From assembly GCA_947591315.1 (NCBI GenBank), contig CANQDD010000010.1, forward strand, positions 1 through 64,000: a stretch of DNA of 64,000 bases, in the 5' to 3' direction. A program made the position numbers and the translations under genes. The first letter of the stretch is position 1. Every line of letters begins with the position of its first letter. Positions 11,018 through 19,984 of this stretch are shown here, piece by piece. The notes beneath the pieces are model-generated. The model had not been told where the DNA came from, searched no databases, and saw only the letters and a list, made by a program, of their open reading frames with translations. This DNA comes from an uncultured Clostridia bacterium (GTDB lineage Bacteria; Bacillota; Clostridia; UBA1381).

Positions 11018-11496
11018 AAAGTAATCACCTGTCTTGTATCCTTTTCATCGTCCTCGAATACAATTCCTTCCTCCTTGTATTTTTTGAGCACGAAATGCGT
11101 CGCCGTTGAAATTATTGAATCCATCGGGGCGAGCTTCTGCGCGACAAAAAGCGCGACCTCCTTCATGCTCTTACCCTCTATCGTAACGGCGAGGTCATAG
11201 GCTCCCGACATGAGGTAAAGCGACTTGACCTGCGGATACTTGTAAATTCTCTCCGCAACCTTGTCAAAGCCTTCGCCCCTCTGCGGTGTTATGCGCAGCT
11301 CAATTAGAGCCGTCACAACCTCGCGGTCGGTTTTGTCCCAGTTTACTATCGTCTTGTAGCCGACGATAACGTTGTCCTTTTCGAGCTTTTCTATCGCGTC
11401 CGCGACCTCCTGCTTGTCCGTGCCCAGCATCTGGGCGATTTTGGCTCGTGATATATTGCTTTTTTCCTTATCGAGAATTTTAAGTATTTCGTCCAT
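11014..11496 (-). CDS. Lrp/AsnC family transcriptional regulator
   Basis: About 160 residues from the ATG at 11496. I prefer it to an upstream ATG at 11547 because an AAAGGTG site lies 9 bp before it and the family normally opens MDEILKILDKEKS. Residues 1-55 form the helix-turn-helix (SRAKIAQMLGTDKQEVADAIEKLEKDNVI). Residues 70-140 form the RAM/AsnC ligand-binding domain (ALIELRITPQRG, VKSLYLMSGAYDLAVTIEG). It probably controls its own operon with the overlapping aminotransferase gene. The AT-rich 5' region from 11550 to 11640 should carry its promoter. Confidence 0.9.
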   Translation of the reverse strand: MDEILKILDKEKSNISRAKIAQMLGTDKQEVADAIEKLEKDNVIVGYKTIVNWDKTDREVVTALIELRITPQRGEGFDKVAERIYKYPQVKSLYLMSGAYDLAVTIEGKSMKEVALFVAQKLAPMDSIISTATHFVLKKYKEEGIVFEDDEKDTRQVITL

Positions 11497-11709
11497 AAAA
11501 ATCAGCACCTTTCCGCGCTTTTTAGAAAGCCACGCACAAATAGTCATTCTATCTTATCATTATATAATATTTTCAATTAAAAATCTATACTTTTTGAAAA
11601 ATAATCGGATTTTTTCCTAAATATTTTGTAAAATCACCAAAAACGGCAGCCTCACAAAACGGTGTCGGGCGCATATAATACAATAAAAATGTGTATCGGG
11701 GGTAATTTT

Positions 11710-13560
11710 ATGTGCGGAATATGCGGATTTATAAACTACAAAACCAATCTTGTAAAGAACGAGGCGGAAAATAAAGCCGTGGCGCGCGCCATGGCGGAGA
11801 AAATACGTCACCGCGGGCCCGACTCATGGGGCGAATGGGTGGGCGAGCATGCCGCCTTTTCGCACAGCCGTCTTGCGGTAATCGACGTTGAGAGGGGCTT
11901 GCAGCCGATGAAGCGCACCGTTGCGGGACACGAGTTTGTGATAACGTATAACGGTGAGCTTTACAACACGAAGGAAATTCGCGATGACCTTTTGTCTTAC
12001 GGCTACGAGTTTGAAACGTCCTCGGACACCGAGGTGCTTCTTACGGCTTACATACATTACGGCGAGCGCGTCGCCGAGCGGCTTAACGGAATATACGCGT
12101 TCGCAATTTGGGACAGTATGCGCCAGTGCGTCTACGCCTGCCGCGACCGTTTCGGCGTGAAGCCGTTTTTCTACACGAAAAAGGGAAACACGGTCGTTTT
12201 CGCGTCGGAAATAAAGGCGCTTTTCGAGTACCCCGGCATAAAGAGAGAGCTTGACAAAACGGGACTTTGCGAGCTTCTGGCGCTAAGTCCCGCGCGCACG
12301 CAGGGTAACGGCGTATTTAAGGATATTTCGGAGCTTCGCCCAGCGCGGTACATGGTAATAGACCGGCGCGGCATACGCATAAAGCAGTACTGGGAGTTTA
12401 AAAGCCATGAGCACACCGACAGCTATGAGGACACGATCGCGCGCACGCGCTCACTCGTGTACGACGCGGTAAGGCGGCAGCTTGTCTCGGACGTACCGAT
12501 TGCGACATTCCTTTCGGGCGGACTTGATTCGAGCGTGATAACGGCGATAGGCGCTATCGAAATGCAGCGGAACGGCGGACGGCTCTCGACCTACTCGTTC
12601 GACTACGAGGGCAACTCAAAATACTTCAAAGCGTCGCATTTCCAGCCCGACAGCGACACAAAATGGGTGCCGCGCATGGTTGAGGAATTTGACACCGACC
12701 ACACGTATCTTGTCTGCCCGAACAGCGCGCTCACGGAGCTTTTGGAGGAGGCGCTCACCGCCAAGGATTTGCCCGGTATGGCTGACGTGGACGCGTCGCT
12801 TCTTTACTTCTGCCGCGAGGTCAAGAAAAATCACACCGTTGTGCTGTCGGGCGAGTGCAGCGACGAGATTTTCGGCGGCTATCCGTGGTTCCGCGAGAAA
12901 AAAGCGTTTGAAACGGCGGCGTTCCCGTGGTGCTACGACCTGTCTTTAAGGAACAATATTCTCAAAGACGATGTGCGTGACGCGCTCGACCTCGAGGGCT
13001 ACTCGAGCATGCGCTACGAGGAAAGCATAGCCGAAACGCCTGTTTTCTACGGCGACAGCGCGGAGGAAAAACGCCGCCGTGAAATATCGTACCTCAACAT
13101 CAACTGGTTCATGACGAACCTGCTCGACCGCAAGGACAGAATGAGTATGGCGAGCGGTTTGGAGGTGCGCGTGCCGTTCTGCGACCACCGCCTTGCCGAG
13201 TACGTCTGGAACATTCCGTGGGAGATGAAAAATAAGGATAACGTGTCCAAAAACGTGCTGCGCGAGGCGGCAAAGGGCATACTGCCGGAGGACGTGAGAC
13301 TGCGCCGCAAAAGTCCGTACCCGAAAACGCACAACCCGCATTACGAGGCGGCTGTGAAGGAGCTTCTGGACGGCATAATCTCCGACCCGAACGCGCCCGT
13401 GCTCACGCTCTGCGACAAGGCGAAGCTCGACGATGTGTTAAACGGCTCGTCCGACTACGGCAAACCGTTTTTCGGTCAGCTTATGGCAGGCCCGCAGTTT
13501 ATCGGCTACATCGTACAGCTTAACTATCTTTTGAAGGACTGCGCCGTAACGCTCTCTTAA
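11710..13560 (+). CDS. asnB: Asparagine synthase (glutamine-hydrolysing)
   Basis: 616 residues starting MCGICGF. The start at 11710 is required because Cys2 must become the N-terminal nucleophile of the class II glutaminase; a GGGGG-type ribosome site lies 8 bp upstream. The glutaminase domain has RHRGPDSWGEW and the YNGELYN motif. The synthetase domain has the PP-loop SGGLDSS at residues 269-275 and the family block SGECSDEIFGGYPWF. It makes asparagine from aspartate, glutamine and ATP. It is divergent from the Lrp-aminotransferase pair and followed by an independently promoted O-acetylation locus. Confidence 0.96.
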   Translation: MCGICGFINYKTNLVKNEAENKAVARAMAEKIRHRGPDSWGEWVGEHAAFSHSRLAVIDVERGLQPMKRTVAGHEFVITYNGELYNTKEIRDDLLSYGYEFETSSDTEVLLTAYIHYGERVAERLNGIYAFAIWDSMRQCVYACRDRFGVKPFFYTKKGNTVVFASEIKALFEYPGIKRELDKTGLCELLALSPARTQGNGVFKDISELRPARYMVIDRRGIRIKQYWEFKSHEHTDSYEDTIARTRSLVYDAVRRQLVSDVPIATFLSGGLDSSVITAIGAIEMQRNGGRLSTYSFDYEGNSKYFKASHFQPDSDTKWVPRMVEEFDTDHTYLVCPNSALTELLEEALTAKDLPGMADVDASLLYFCREVKKNHTVVLSGECSDEIFGGYPWFREKKAFETAAFPWCYDLSLRNNILKDDVRDALDLEGYSSMRYEESIAETPVFYGDSAEEKRRREISYLNINWFMTNLLDRKDRMSMASGLEVRVPFCDHRLAEYVWNIPWEMKNKDNVSKNVLREAAKGILPEDVRLRRKSPYPKTHNPHYEAAVKELLDGIISDPNAPVLTLCDKAKLDDVLNGSSDYGKPFFGQLMAGPQFIGYIVQLNYLLKDCAVTLS

Positions 13561-13583
13561 CGGACAGTATGCGACAATATTTG

Positions 13584-13612
13584 TTGACATTTTCCCGATA
13601 ATAGTGTACAAT
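13584..13612 (+). promoter_or_regulatory. Sigma-A type promoter of the MBOAT/DHHW pair
   Basis: TTGACA at 13584-13589 and TACAAT at 13607-13612 are separated by 17 bp, directly after the asnB stop. This gives a transcript that starts about 75 bp before the MBOAT gene. Confidence 0.7.
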
Positions 13613-13695
13613 TTATCATGGCTCATTACGCGCCGCTGTACCGGCGGCGCGTAAAACGGGCAGCGAAAAATTGCGCGACGGAAGGGGAGATGATC

Positions 13696-15084
13696 TTGGT
13701 ATTTTCGAGCCTTATTTTTGTGTGCGTATTTCTTCCCGCCGTGCTTTTGCTGTACAATTTGTCAAAGAACATTACATATAAAAATATTGTCCTCGCCGTA
13801 ACGTCGCTTATATTCTACGCGTGGGGCGAGCCGGTGTGGGTGCTGCTTCTTATTTTCAGCACCGTTATGGATTATATAAACGGCAGAATAATAGACAAAT
13901 ACTACGCCCGACCGCAGGCGACCGTTGCTCTTGCCGCGTCGCTTGTGTTAAATCTCGGTATTCTTTTTGTGTTCAAGTATTCGGGCTTTCTTATCGGAAG
14001 CATAAACGCTGCGGCTCATCTGTCGATACCGAACCCAAGCCCCGCGCTTCCGATAGGCATATCGTTCTACACCTTCCAAACGCTGTCGTATACGATTGAT
14101 ATGTACCGCGGCAAAACGAAGGTGCAGAAGTCGTACCTCAACTATCTCACATACGTTTCAATGTTTCCGCAGCTTGTCGCGGGACCTATCGTGCGTTACA
14201 GCTCCATAGCCGACCAGCTTACCGACAGGCGCGCGACCATGGACGATTTCGCGTACGGCGTGAAGCGATTCACGGTCGGTATGTGCAAAAAGGTAATGCT
14301 CGCGAACAGCGCCGGAACGGTCGCGTCAATGCTTCTCGGCGGCACGCGCTACACCGTCGCGTCCGCGTGGCTCGGAATTTTGATGTATAGCTTTCAGATA
14401 TATTTCGACTTTTCCGGCTACAGTGATATGGCGATAGGACTTGGAAGAATGTTCGGTTTTAAATTTCTCGAAAATTTCCGCTACCCGTACATTTCCGCGA
14501 GTATTACGGATTTCTGGCGCAGGTGGCACATGTCGCTGTCGCGCTTTTTCCGCGACTACATATATATTCCGCTCGGCGGCAACCGTTACAGACAGCTTCG
14601 GAACATAATGGCTGTGTGGCTGCTCACCGGTCTTTGGCACGGCGCGAGCTGGAATTTCATAATCTGGGGACTTTTCTACGGTGTGTTTCTGCTTATCGAA
14701 AAAAAGGCGTTCGGCGGCAGACTGCAAAAAATACCGTCGCCGTTTTGCTATATATACACGATGTTTTTCGTCGTGATTGGGTGGAGCATTTTCTACTTCA
14801 CCGATTTGGGCGCGCTGTGGACATTCCTGAAAAGTGCGTTCGGCGTGGGCGTGCCGCTTTACGACCTGACGGTACACTCGGCGTTCTTCACGAATTTGTG
14901 GCTGTTTATCGTCTGCATACTCGCCTCTACGCCGATACCCGTCACGGTGTACAACTACCTGTGCAAAAAGCATGAAACGTTCGCGGCTCTGTCGCAGCCA
15001 CTGCTCGTGATCGTAGGACTGGGCGTATGCTTTATACTGCTTGTGGGACAAACCTACAACCCGTTTTTGTATTTCAGATTTTAA
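13696..15084 (+). CDS. MBOAT family O-acyltransferase (AlgI/PatA-like)
   Basis: 462 residues with about ten hydrophobic helices. It carries the AlgI-family blocks ISFYTFQTLSYTIDMYRG, FSGYSDMAIGLGRMFGF, DFWRRWHMSLSRFFRDYIYIPLGG and the catalytic His in LTGLWHGASW (His315). I choose a TTG start at 13696: GGGGAG lies 6 bp upstream and the product then begins MVFSSLIFVCVFLP, matching AlgI openings. The ATG at 13690 is only 2 bp from that site. The membrane enzyme moves acetyl groups to the outer face for an extracellular acceptor, with the next gene as likely partner. Confidence 0.92.
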   Translation: MVFSSLIFVCVFLPAVLLLYNLSKNITYKNIVLAVTSLIFYAWGEPVWVLLLIFSTVMDYINGRIIDKYYARPQATVALAASLVLNLGILFVFKYSGFLIGSINAAAHLSIPNPSPALPIGISFYTFQTLSYTIDMYRGKTKVQKSYLNYLTYVSMFPQLVAGPIVRYSSIADQLTDRRATMDDFAYGVKRFTVGMCKKVMLANSAGTVASMLLGGTRYTVASAWLGILMYSFQIYFDFSGYSDMAIGLGRMFGFKFLENFRYPYISASITDFWRRWHMSLSRFFRDYIYIPLGGNRYRQLRNIMAVWLLTGLWHGASWNFIIWGLFYGVFLLIEKKAFGGRLQKIPSPFCYIYTMFFVVIGWSIFYFTDLGALWTFLKSAFGVGVPLYDLTVHSAFFTNLWLFIVCILASTPIPVTVYNYLCKKHETFAALSQPLLVIVGLGVCFILLVGQTYNPFLYFRF

Positions 15085-15105
15085 GGAAAGGGGAGAGTGA
15101 ATGTA

Positions 15106-16293
15106 ATGAAGAACAAGCTGATAATCGGCGCGTTTCTTGTGATGCTCGCCGCGTTTGTGACCATGCTCGCGCTCCCCGCGGACAGGGCGAGCATCGAGCA
15201 AGAGAACCGCGAACCGGCGCAAATGCCGCTGCTTAGCCGTTCTACCGTTTTTTCCGGCAAATTCGAGTCGGATTTTGAATCGTATTTGGGCGACAATATA
15301 GGACTGCGCTCGTATTTTACGTCCGCGTCGAAGGGTCTCGACGCGGCTAAGGGCATAACGCCCGACACCGGCTCCGTAATTTCGACAAACAAGGACATAG
15401 GCACCGGCACGACGATAAAAATGACGCTGCTTTTCGTCAGGGACACCGTTATGGAGATGTTTTTAAGGAACGACGAAACGGAAAAAATGTACACCGACGC
15501 CGTAAACGCGCTTGCGGAACGGCTGCCGGAGAACGTTAAGGTTTACAGCATGCTTATACCGACGCAGCTTGAATTTCGTGAGCCGATATACAAAAATTTG
15601 CAGGACAGCCAGACCGACGCGATAAGCGATATGTACGGCATGCTCGATGAACGTGTTACGCCCGTTGACGCGGTAAGCGCGCTTGCGGAGCACACGGACG
15701 AGTATGTTTATTTCCGCAGCGACCACCACTGGACGCAGCTCGGCGCGTATTACGCGTACCGCGCGTTTACGGACGCGTCGGGCGCAAAGGCGGTAAACGC
15801 CGACGATTACGAGGTGCATAAGATAAACGGCATGCTCGGCTACCTGTTCGACAGGGTAAACACGCCCGACATCACGAAAAATCCCGACACGGTGGAATGG
15901 TACGATTTGGACGAGAGCGGAGATATAAAGGTAAGCTCCTTAAAAGAAGGCGCGGACGGACCGCTCACCGAGTATGAGGGCAAAATGTACCACGAGGACA
16001 AGCGCGGCTACAACTTCTTTTTCGGCAGCGACTACCCCGTGCTCGAGCTTGAAAACACCGCGCTCCCCGACGGTAAAACGATCGTCGTTATAAAGGACTC
16101 CTACGCGAACGCGTTCGCGCCGTGGCTCGCGAAGAGCTATAAGCGCGTAATTCTGGTAGATCCACGCATATACGAGGGCGGCATAGACGCTGTTACGGAG
16201 AAATTCAAGCCCGACGAGCTGCTCGTAATGAACTACATTTTCACGACGAATTTCCCCGATTACTGCGGTATGCTGAAAAATTTATGCAAATAA
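15106..16293 (+). CDS. DHHW-motif / AlgX-AlgJ-like O-acetylation partner protein
   Basis: About 395 residues with an N-terminal membrane anchor (LIIGAFLVMLAAFVTMLALP) and an extracytoplasmic SGNH-like domain. The family signature SDHHW occurs at residues 205-209 (Asp206, His207, His208), and a second block near the C-terminus reads VVIKDSYANAFAPWL with the putative nucleophilic Ser. It follows the MBOAT gene by about 20 bp, the same pairing as AlgI with AlgJ/AlgX. The pair probably O-acetylates a cell-surface polysaccharide. A GTG at 15097 is an alternative start; the ATG at 15106 has better spacing to GGGGAG. Confidence 0.85.
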   Translation: MKNKLIIGAFLVMLAAFVTMLALPADRASIEQENREPAQMPLLSRSTVFSGKFESDFESYLGDNIGLRSYFTSASKGLDAAKGITPDTGSVISTNKDIGTGTTIKMTLLFVRDTVMEMFLRNDETEKMYTDAVNALAERLPENVKVYSMLIPTQLEFREPIYKNLQDSQTDAISDMYGMLDERVTPVDAVSALAEHTDEYVYFRSDHHWTQLGAYYAYRAFTDASGAKAVNADDYEVHKINGMLGYLFDRVNTPDITKNPDTVEWYDLDESGDIKVSSLKEGADGPLTEYEGKMYHEDKRGYNFFFGSDYPVLELENTALPDGKTIVVIKDSYANAFAPWLAKSYKRVILVDPRIYEGGIDAVTEKFKPDELLVMNYIFTTNFPDYCGMLKNLCK

Positions 16294-16366
16294 TTTCGGC
16301 AATAATTAAATTTACTATTCCAAAACCGGAAAATATATGTTACAATGGATAATGGAGTGATAGGGA

Positions 16367-16837
16367 ATGTTGGTTCACACGATACCTCCTTTGTACGATA
16401 ACAACTCACAAATACTGATACTCGGCAGCTTCCCGTCCGTGAAGTCGCGCGAGGCGCGGTTTTTCTACGGACACCCCCAAAACCGCTTCTGGAAGGTAAC
16501 GAGCGCCGTCTTTGAGGACGAATGTCCCGTGACGGTTGAGGAAAAGAAAGCGTTTCTGCTCCGAAACAGGGCGGCAGTGTGGGACGTTATAGGAAGCTGC
16601 GACATACAAGGCTCGGCTGACAGCACGATAACGAACGTCACGCCGAACGACCTTGGCGTGATCCTTAAAAACGCCGACATAAAGAGGATATTCGTAAACG
16701 GCGCTGCGGCGTACAAGTATTTTACGAGGTACAACAAGGATCTCGAAGCCGTGCGCCTGCCGTCAACAAGCCCCGCAAACGCGGCGTACTCTCTTGAACG
16801 GCTGATAAACGAGTGGAAGGTTATAAGACAAATTTAA
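16367..16837 (+). CDS. Hypoxanthine/uracil-DNA glycosylase (UDG superfamily, family 6-like)
   Basis: 156 residues. Motif 1 is LILGSFPSVKS (residues 17-27), followed by FFYGHPQNRFW (32-42), and motif 2 is STSPAN at 133-138. This combination matches the DNA-deoxyinosine glycosylase branch of the uracil-DNA glycosylase superfamily, which removes deaminated bases (mainly hypoxanthine) from DNA in the cytoplasm. A weak TTCCAA/TACAAT promoter (16318-16346) may drive it. No other repair gene is adjacent. Confidence 0.85.
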   Translation: MLVHTIPPLYDNNSQILILGSFPSVKSREARFFYGHPQNRFWKVTSAVFEDECPVTVEEKKAFLLRNRAAVWDVIGSCDIQGSADSTITNVTPNDLGVILKNADIKRIFVNGAAAYKYFTRYNKDLEAVRLPSTSPANAAYSLERLINEWKVIRQI

Positions 16838-16879
16838 GACAGAGACAGTAACAACGGAAAAGGACAGGTGACAAATTTA
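16838..16879 (+). repeat. GGACAG-type short repeat block, possible relative of the GGGGACA motif
   Basis: The 40-bp gap before the cotransporter gene holds GACAGAGACAGTAAC and GGACAGGTGACAAATTT. The latter resembles the GGGGACAGGTAAAT copy inside the U32 gene at 49704-49717. The match is partial, so membership in the same repeat family is tentative. Confidence 0.35.
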
Positions 16880-16880
16880 T

Positions 16881-18644
16881 ATGGGTATTTTCACAATATT
16901 CAAGATATTCGGCGGACTTGCCATGTTCCTTTACGGAATGAACGTAATGGGCGACGGCTTGAAAAAGCTCGGCGGCTCGAAGCTGGAATCTATCCTTGAA
17001 ACGCTTACAAAAAACAAATTCATGGGCGTGCTTTTGGGCACGGTCGTCACAGCCGTGATACAGTCGTCCTCCGCGACGACGGTAATGGTTGTCGGCTTCG
17101 TAAACTCCGGCATAATGAAGCTTGCGCAGTCTATAAGCGTAATGATGGGCGCGAGCATAGGCACGACGATGACGGCGTGGATACTGTCGCTGTCGGGCGT
17201 GCAGGGCGAGAGCATATGGGCGAATATCCTAAAGCCGGAGAACTTCACGCCGATACTCGGCTTTATCGGTATTATCCTTATCATGTTCTCCAAAAACGAG
17301 AAGAAAAACAATCTGGGCAATATACTCGTCGGCTTCGCGGTGCTGATGTTCGGCATGACAACGATGTCGAGCGAGGTCAAGAGCATACAGGATAACCCCG
17401 CGCTCATAAACGTGATAACAACGCTGTCCAACCCCGTTATAGGCGTTATTGTGGGTATGTTTATCACTGCGGCGATACAGTCCTCGTCGGCGTCTATCGG
17501 TATTTTGCAGGCGTTAAGCGCGACGGGACAGATAACGTTCGTGTCCGCGATACCGTACATAGTCGGCGCGAACGTCGGCGCGAGCATATCCGCGCTCATA
17601 TCGAGTCTGGGCGCGAGCAAAAACGCGAAACGCGCCGCGATATGTAACCTTTACTACAAGCTCATAAGCGCGGTGCTGTTCCTGATACTGATATTCGTGC
17701 TGAACGCGTTTATAGACATGACTATCCTCGAAAGCAGCACGAGCGCGGTAACGATAGCCGTTGTGCACACCGTATTCAACGTGCTTGCCGCGGCGGTACT
17801 GCTGCCGTTCACGTCGGTTATCGAGAAGCTCGCGCGCCTTACGATCAGGGAGGGCGCGGAGAGAAGCGCGTTCCCTGTGCTTGACGACAGATTTCTCGCC
17901 ACCCCGTCCTACGCTGTCGAGCAGTCTCTTACGCTTGCGGTAAACATGGCGTATATCGCGAAGGACAGCTTTACAATGGCGCAGGACTGCGTAGCGAGCT
18001 ACAGCGAACGCTTGGACAAGCAGATAATAGACAACGAGCGCGAAACAGACGAGTACGAGGACGCTTTGAGCGTATACCTCATAAAATTAAGCGCGCAGCA
18101 GCTCTCGATGGTTGACGCGCAGAAGGTTTCGATACTTTTGAGCGCAATTTCGGACTTTGAAAAAATGACCGACTACACGACAGACCTCGTGTTCACCGCG
18201 CGTGAAAAGCACAATCAGAATGTGCATTTCTCGGAAAAAGCACGGCAGGAGATTACGATTATGGTAAATGCCGTCGGCGAGGCTATTGACCTTACGATAA
18301 ACGCGTTCTCGAATAACGACGTGAAGCTCGCCTATAAAGTTGAGCCGCTCGAGGATGTTATAGACCACATCAGAAACGACCTTAAAAACCGTCATATCCA
18401 CCGTATGCAGGAGGGACGCTGTCCGGTCGAGCAGGGATTTATCTTCACCGATTACATAAACGCCCTTGAAAAAATATCCGACCACTGCTCAAACGTCGCG
18501 TCGGCTATTATAGAGCTTAACAACGACAATTACGACATTCATAACGTTATGTCGAACCGCCGTATAGAGGAGGGCTACAAGGAGCAGTACGCGTACTACG
18601 CGGAAAAGTACAGCCTCCCGTTCTCAAAATCAAGCGGAAATTAA
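16881..18644 (+). CDS. Na/Pi cotransporter family protein with C-terminal PhoU-like domain
   Basis: 587 residues. The membrane domain (about 1-320) has the duplicated family signature: VIQSSSATT at 60-67 and AIQSSSAS at 199-205, with gly-rich helices GANVGASISALISSL. Residues 340-570 form a charged helical PhoU-like domain (SEKARQEITIMVNAVGEAIDL, ISDHCSNVASAII). The family (NptA/YjbB type) moves phosphate with sodium across the cytoplasmic membrane and the PhoU part probably regulates it. The direction of transport is not evident. It ends at a bidirectional terminator shared with rodA. Confidence 0.93.
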   Translation: MGIFTIFKIFGGLAMFLYGMNVMGDGLKKLGGSKLESILETLTKNKFMGVLLGTVVTAVIQSSSATTVMVVGFVNSGIMKLAQSISVMMGASIGTTMTAWILSLSGVQGESIWANILKPENFTPILGFIGIILIMFSKNEKKNNLGNILVGFAVLMFGMTTMSSEVKSIQDNPALINVITTLSNPVIGVIVGMFITAAIQSSSASIGILQALSATGQITFVSAIPYIVGANVGASISALISSLGASKNAKRAAICNLYYKLISAVLFLILIFVLNAFIDMTILESSTSAVTIAVVHTVFNVLAAAVLLPFTSVIEKLARLTIREGAERSAFPVLDDRFLATPSYAVEQSLTLAVNMAYIAKDSFTMAQDCVASYSERLDKQIIDNERETDEYEDALSVYLIKLSAQQLSMVDAQKVSILLSAISDFEKMTDYTTDLVFTAREKHNQNVHFSEKARQEITIMVNAVGEAIDLTINAFSNNDVKLAYKVEPLEDVIDHIRNDLKNRHIHRMQEGRCPVEQGFIFTDYINALEKISDHCSNVASAIIELNNDNYDIHNVMSNRRIEEGYKEQYAYYAEKYSLPFSKSSGN

Positions 18645-18666
18645 AAAATGACCTTTACATTAAAAT

Positions 18667-18687
18667 GACCCCCTCGAAGAGGGGGTC
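18667..18687. terminator. Bidirectional terminator between cotransporter gene and rodA
   Basis: GACCCCCTC-gaa-GAGGGGGTC is a perfect 9-bp stem with a 3-nt loop, followed by TTAATTTTT on the plus strand and by A/T-rich DNA on the minus side. The convergent genes end on either side of it. The same arm sequence occurs in the repeat at 57600-57719. Confidence 0.75.
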
Positions 18688-18697
18688 TTAATTTTTA

Positions 18698-19828
18698 TCA
18701 ATACACATCAAACACGCTTCGCGGCTTATTATGGTAGGCAACGCTCAGGACAAGTCCGACGGCTATCATATTCACCACAAGCGATGTGCCGCCGTAGCTT
18801 ATAAACGGCAGCGGTATACCGGTAACGGGCATAAGTCCGATACACATTCCGACGTTCTCGAACACGTGGAACAAAAGCATCGCGCCCACGCCGACACAAA
18901 TATATCTTCCGAACGAGTTATCCGCCTTTTTCGCGGTCTTAAAGCACTTGTAAATCAGTATAAACAGCGCGCCGATAAGAATTGCCGCACCGATAAAGCC
19001 GAGCTCCTCCGATATTATGCTGAATATGAAGTCGGTTGATTTCGCGGGCAGGTAGCCCATCTGGTTCTGCGTGCCCTGAAGATACCCCTTTCCCCAAAGC
19101 TGTCCTGAACCAACGGCTATTTTTGACTGTATGACGTTGTAGCCCCTGCCGAGCGGTTCAAGGTCGGGGTTGAAGAACACCTGTATGCGCTTTTGCTGAT
19201 ACTCCGACAGCACGTAACGGTATACGAGCGGCAGCGACGCCACGCCGAGAACGAGCGCCGGTATAATGTATTTGTACGACAGCTTTGCCACAAAAAGCAT
19301 ACATATAAATATGAACACGAACACGAACGCGCTGCCCATGTCGGGCTGCAAAAGTATCAGTCCGACCATTACGCCGATGTGCAGAAGCAGTCCGAGCAGC
19401 ACGAGCGGCTTATTTATATCGTCCTGCACCTTTGAAACGTGGTAGGAGAGCGTTATTATAAAGCATATTTTCGCAAACTCCGACGGCTGAATACCGATAG
19501 CGCCGAAGCGTATCCAACTCCGCGCGCCCCAGTCGCCGCTCACGCCGAATATAAGCACTAGTATAAGCATGGCGATTGCAAACAAAAATATAGGCTTTAT
19601 CAGATTTTTAAGCTGCTCGTAGTCAAAAAAGCACACGACAAGCATAGCCGCGCAGCCCATGACAAACGCGGCTGACTGTACTATCACGTTCACGTTCGAG
19701 TGTGTTGTGCGCGTCGCGCTGTATATCATAATTATGCCAAAAACGGCAAGTCCCACCGATAATATAAAAAGCAGCCAGTCAAATTCCATAAGTATGACCG
19801 AGCGCTTTGAAACGCTTTTCTTGTTCAA
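18698..19828 (-). CDS. rodA: Rod-shape-determining glycosyltransferase RodA (SEDS family)
   Basis: 376 residues with about ten membrane helices and SEDS signatures: YSATR near the N-terminus, GVSGDWGARSWIRFGAIGIQPSEFAKI, LQPDMGSAFVF and the C-terminal MPVTGIPLPFISYGGTSL. RodA polymerises lipid II for lateral wall growth with PBP2 and MreBCD, whose genes are 32 kb away here (51-55 kb) rather than linked. SpoVE/FtsW is the alternative, but the length and lack of long tails fit RodA. The start is a TTG at 19828 behind AAGGGGGCGG. A promoter lies at 19850-19878. Confidence 0.88.
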   Translation of the reverse strand: MNKKSVSKRSVILMEFDWLLFILSVGLAVFGIIMIYSATRTTHSNVNVIVQSAAFVMGCAAMLVVCFFDYEQLKNLIKPIFLFAIAMLILVLIFGVSGDWGARSWIRFGAIGIQPSEFAKICFIITLSYHVSKVQDDINKPLVLLGLLLHIGVMVGLILLQPDMGSAFVFVFIFICMLFVAKLSYKYIIPALVLGVASLPLVYRYVLSEYQQKRIQVFFNPDLEPLGRGYNVIQSKIAVGSGQLWGKGYLQGTQNQMGYLPAKSTDFIFSIISEELGFIGAAILIGALFILIYKCFKTAKKADNSFGRYICVGVGAMLLFHVFENVGMCIGLMPVTGIPLPFISYGGTSLVVNMIAVGLVLSVAYHNKPRSVFDVY

Positions 19829-19849
19829 GCTACCGCCCCCTTAAAGTAT

Positions 19850-19878
19850 AGTATACTACATTATTCGCTTTTAAGCAA
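19850..19878 (-). promoter_or_regulatory. Promoter of rodA
   Basis: On the minus strand TTGCTT (19873-19878) and TATACT (19850-19855) are 17 bp apart, just upstream of the TTG start of rodA. Near-palindromic GTATAGTATAC overlaps the -10. Confidence 0.55.
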
Positions 19879-19930
19879 TATTTTCATTTATATTTCGTTA
19901 TAATTTTTATACGCCCGCCGTAAATTTATA

Positions 19931-19959
19931 TTGCATACCGTATATGTTTATGATAGAAT
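19931..19959 (+). promoter_or_regulatory. Promoter of the GH51 gene
   Basis: TTGCAT at 19931-19936 and TAGAAT at 19954-19959 with 17-bp spacing, 25 bp upstream of the GH51 ATG. Confidence 0.55.
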
Positions 19960-19984
19960 ACCGTCGGAAAGGCGGTTGTATCGT

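Noticed and set aside
14326-15222. Long minus-strand open frame opposite the MBOAT gene
   Set aside because: Shadow frame with very high Arg/His content and no family features.
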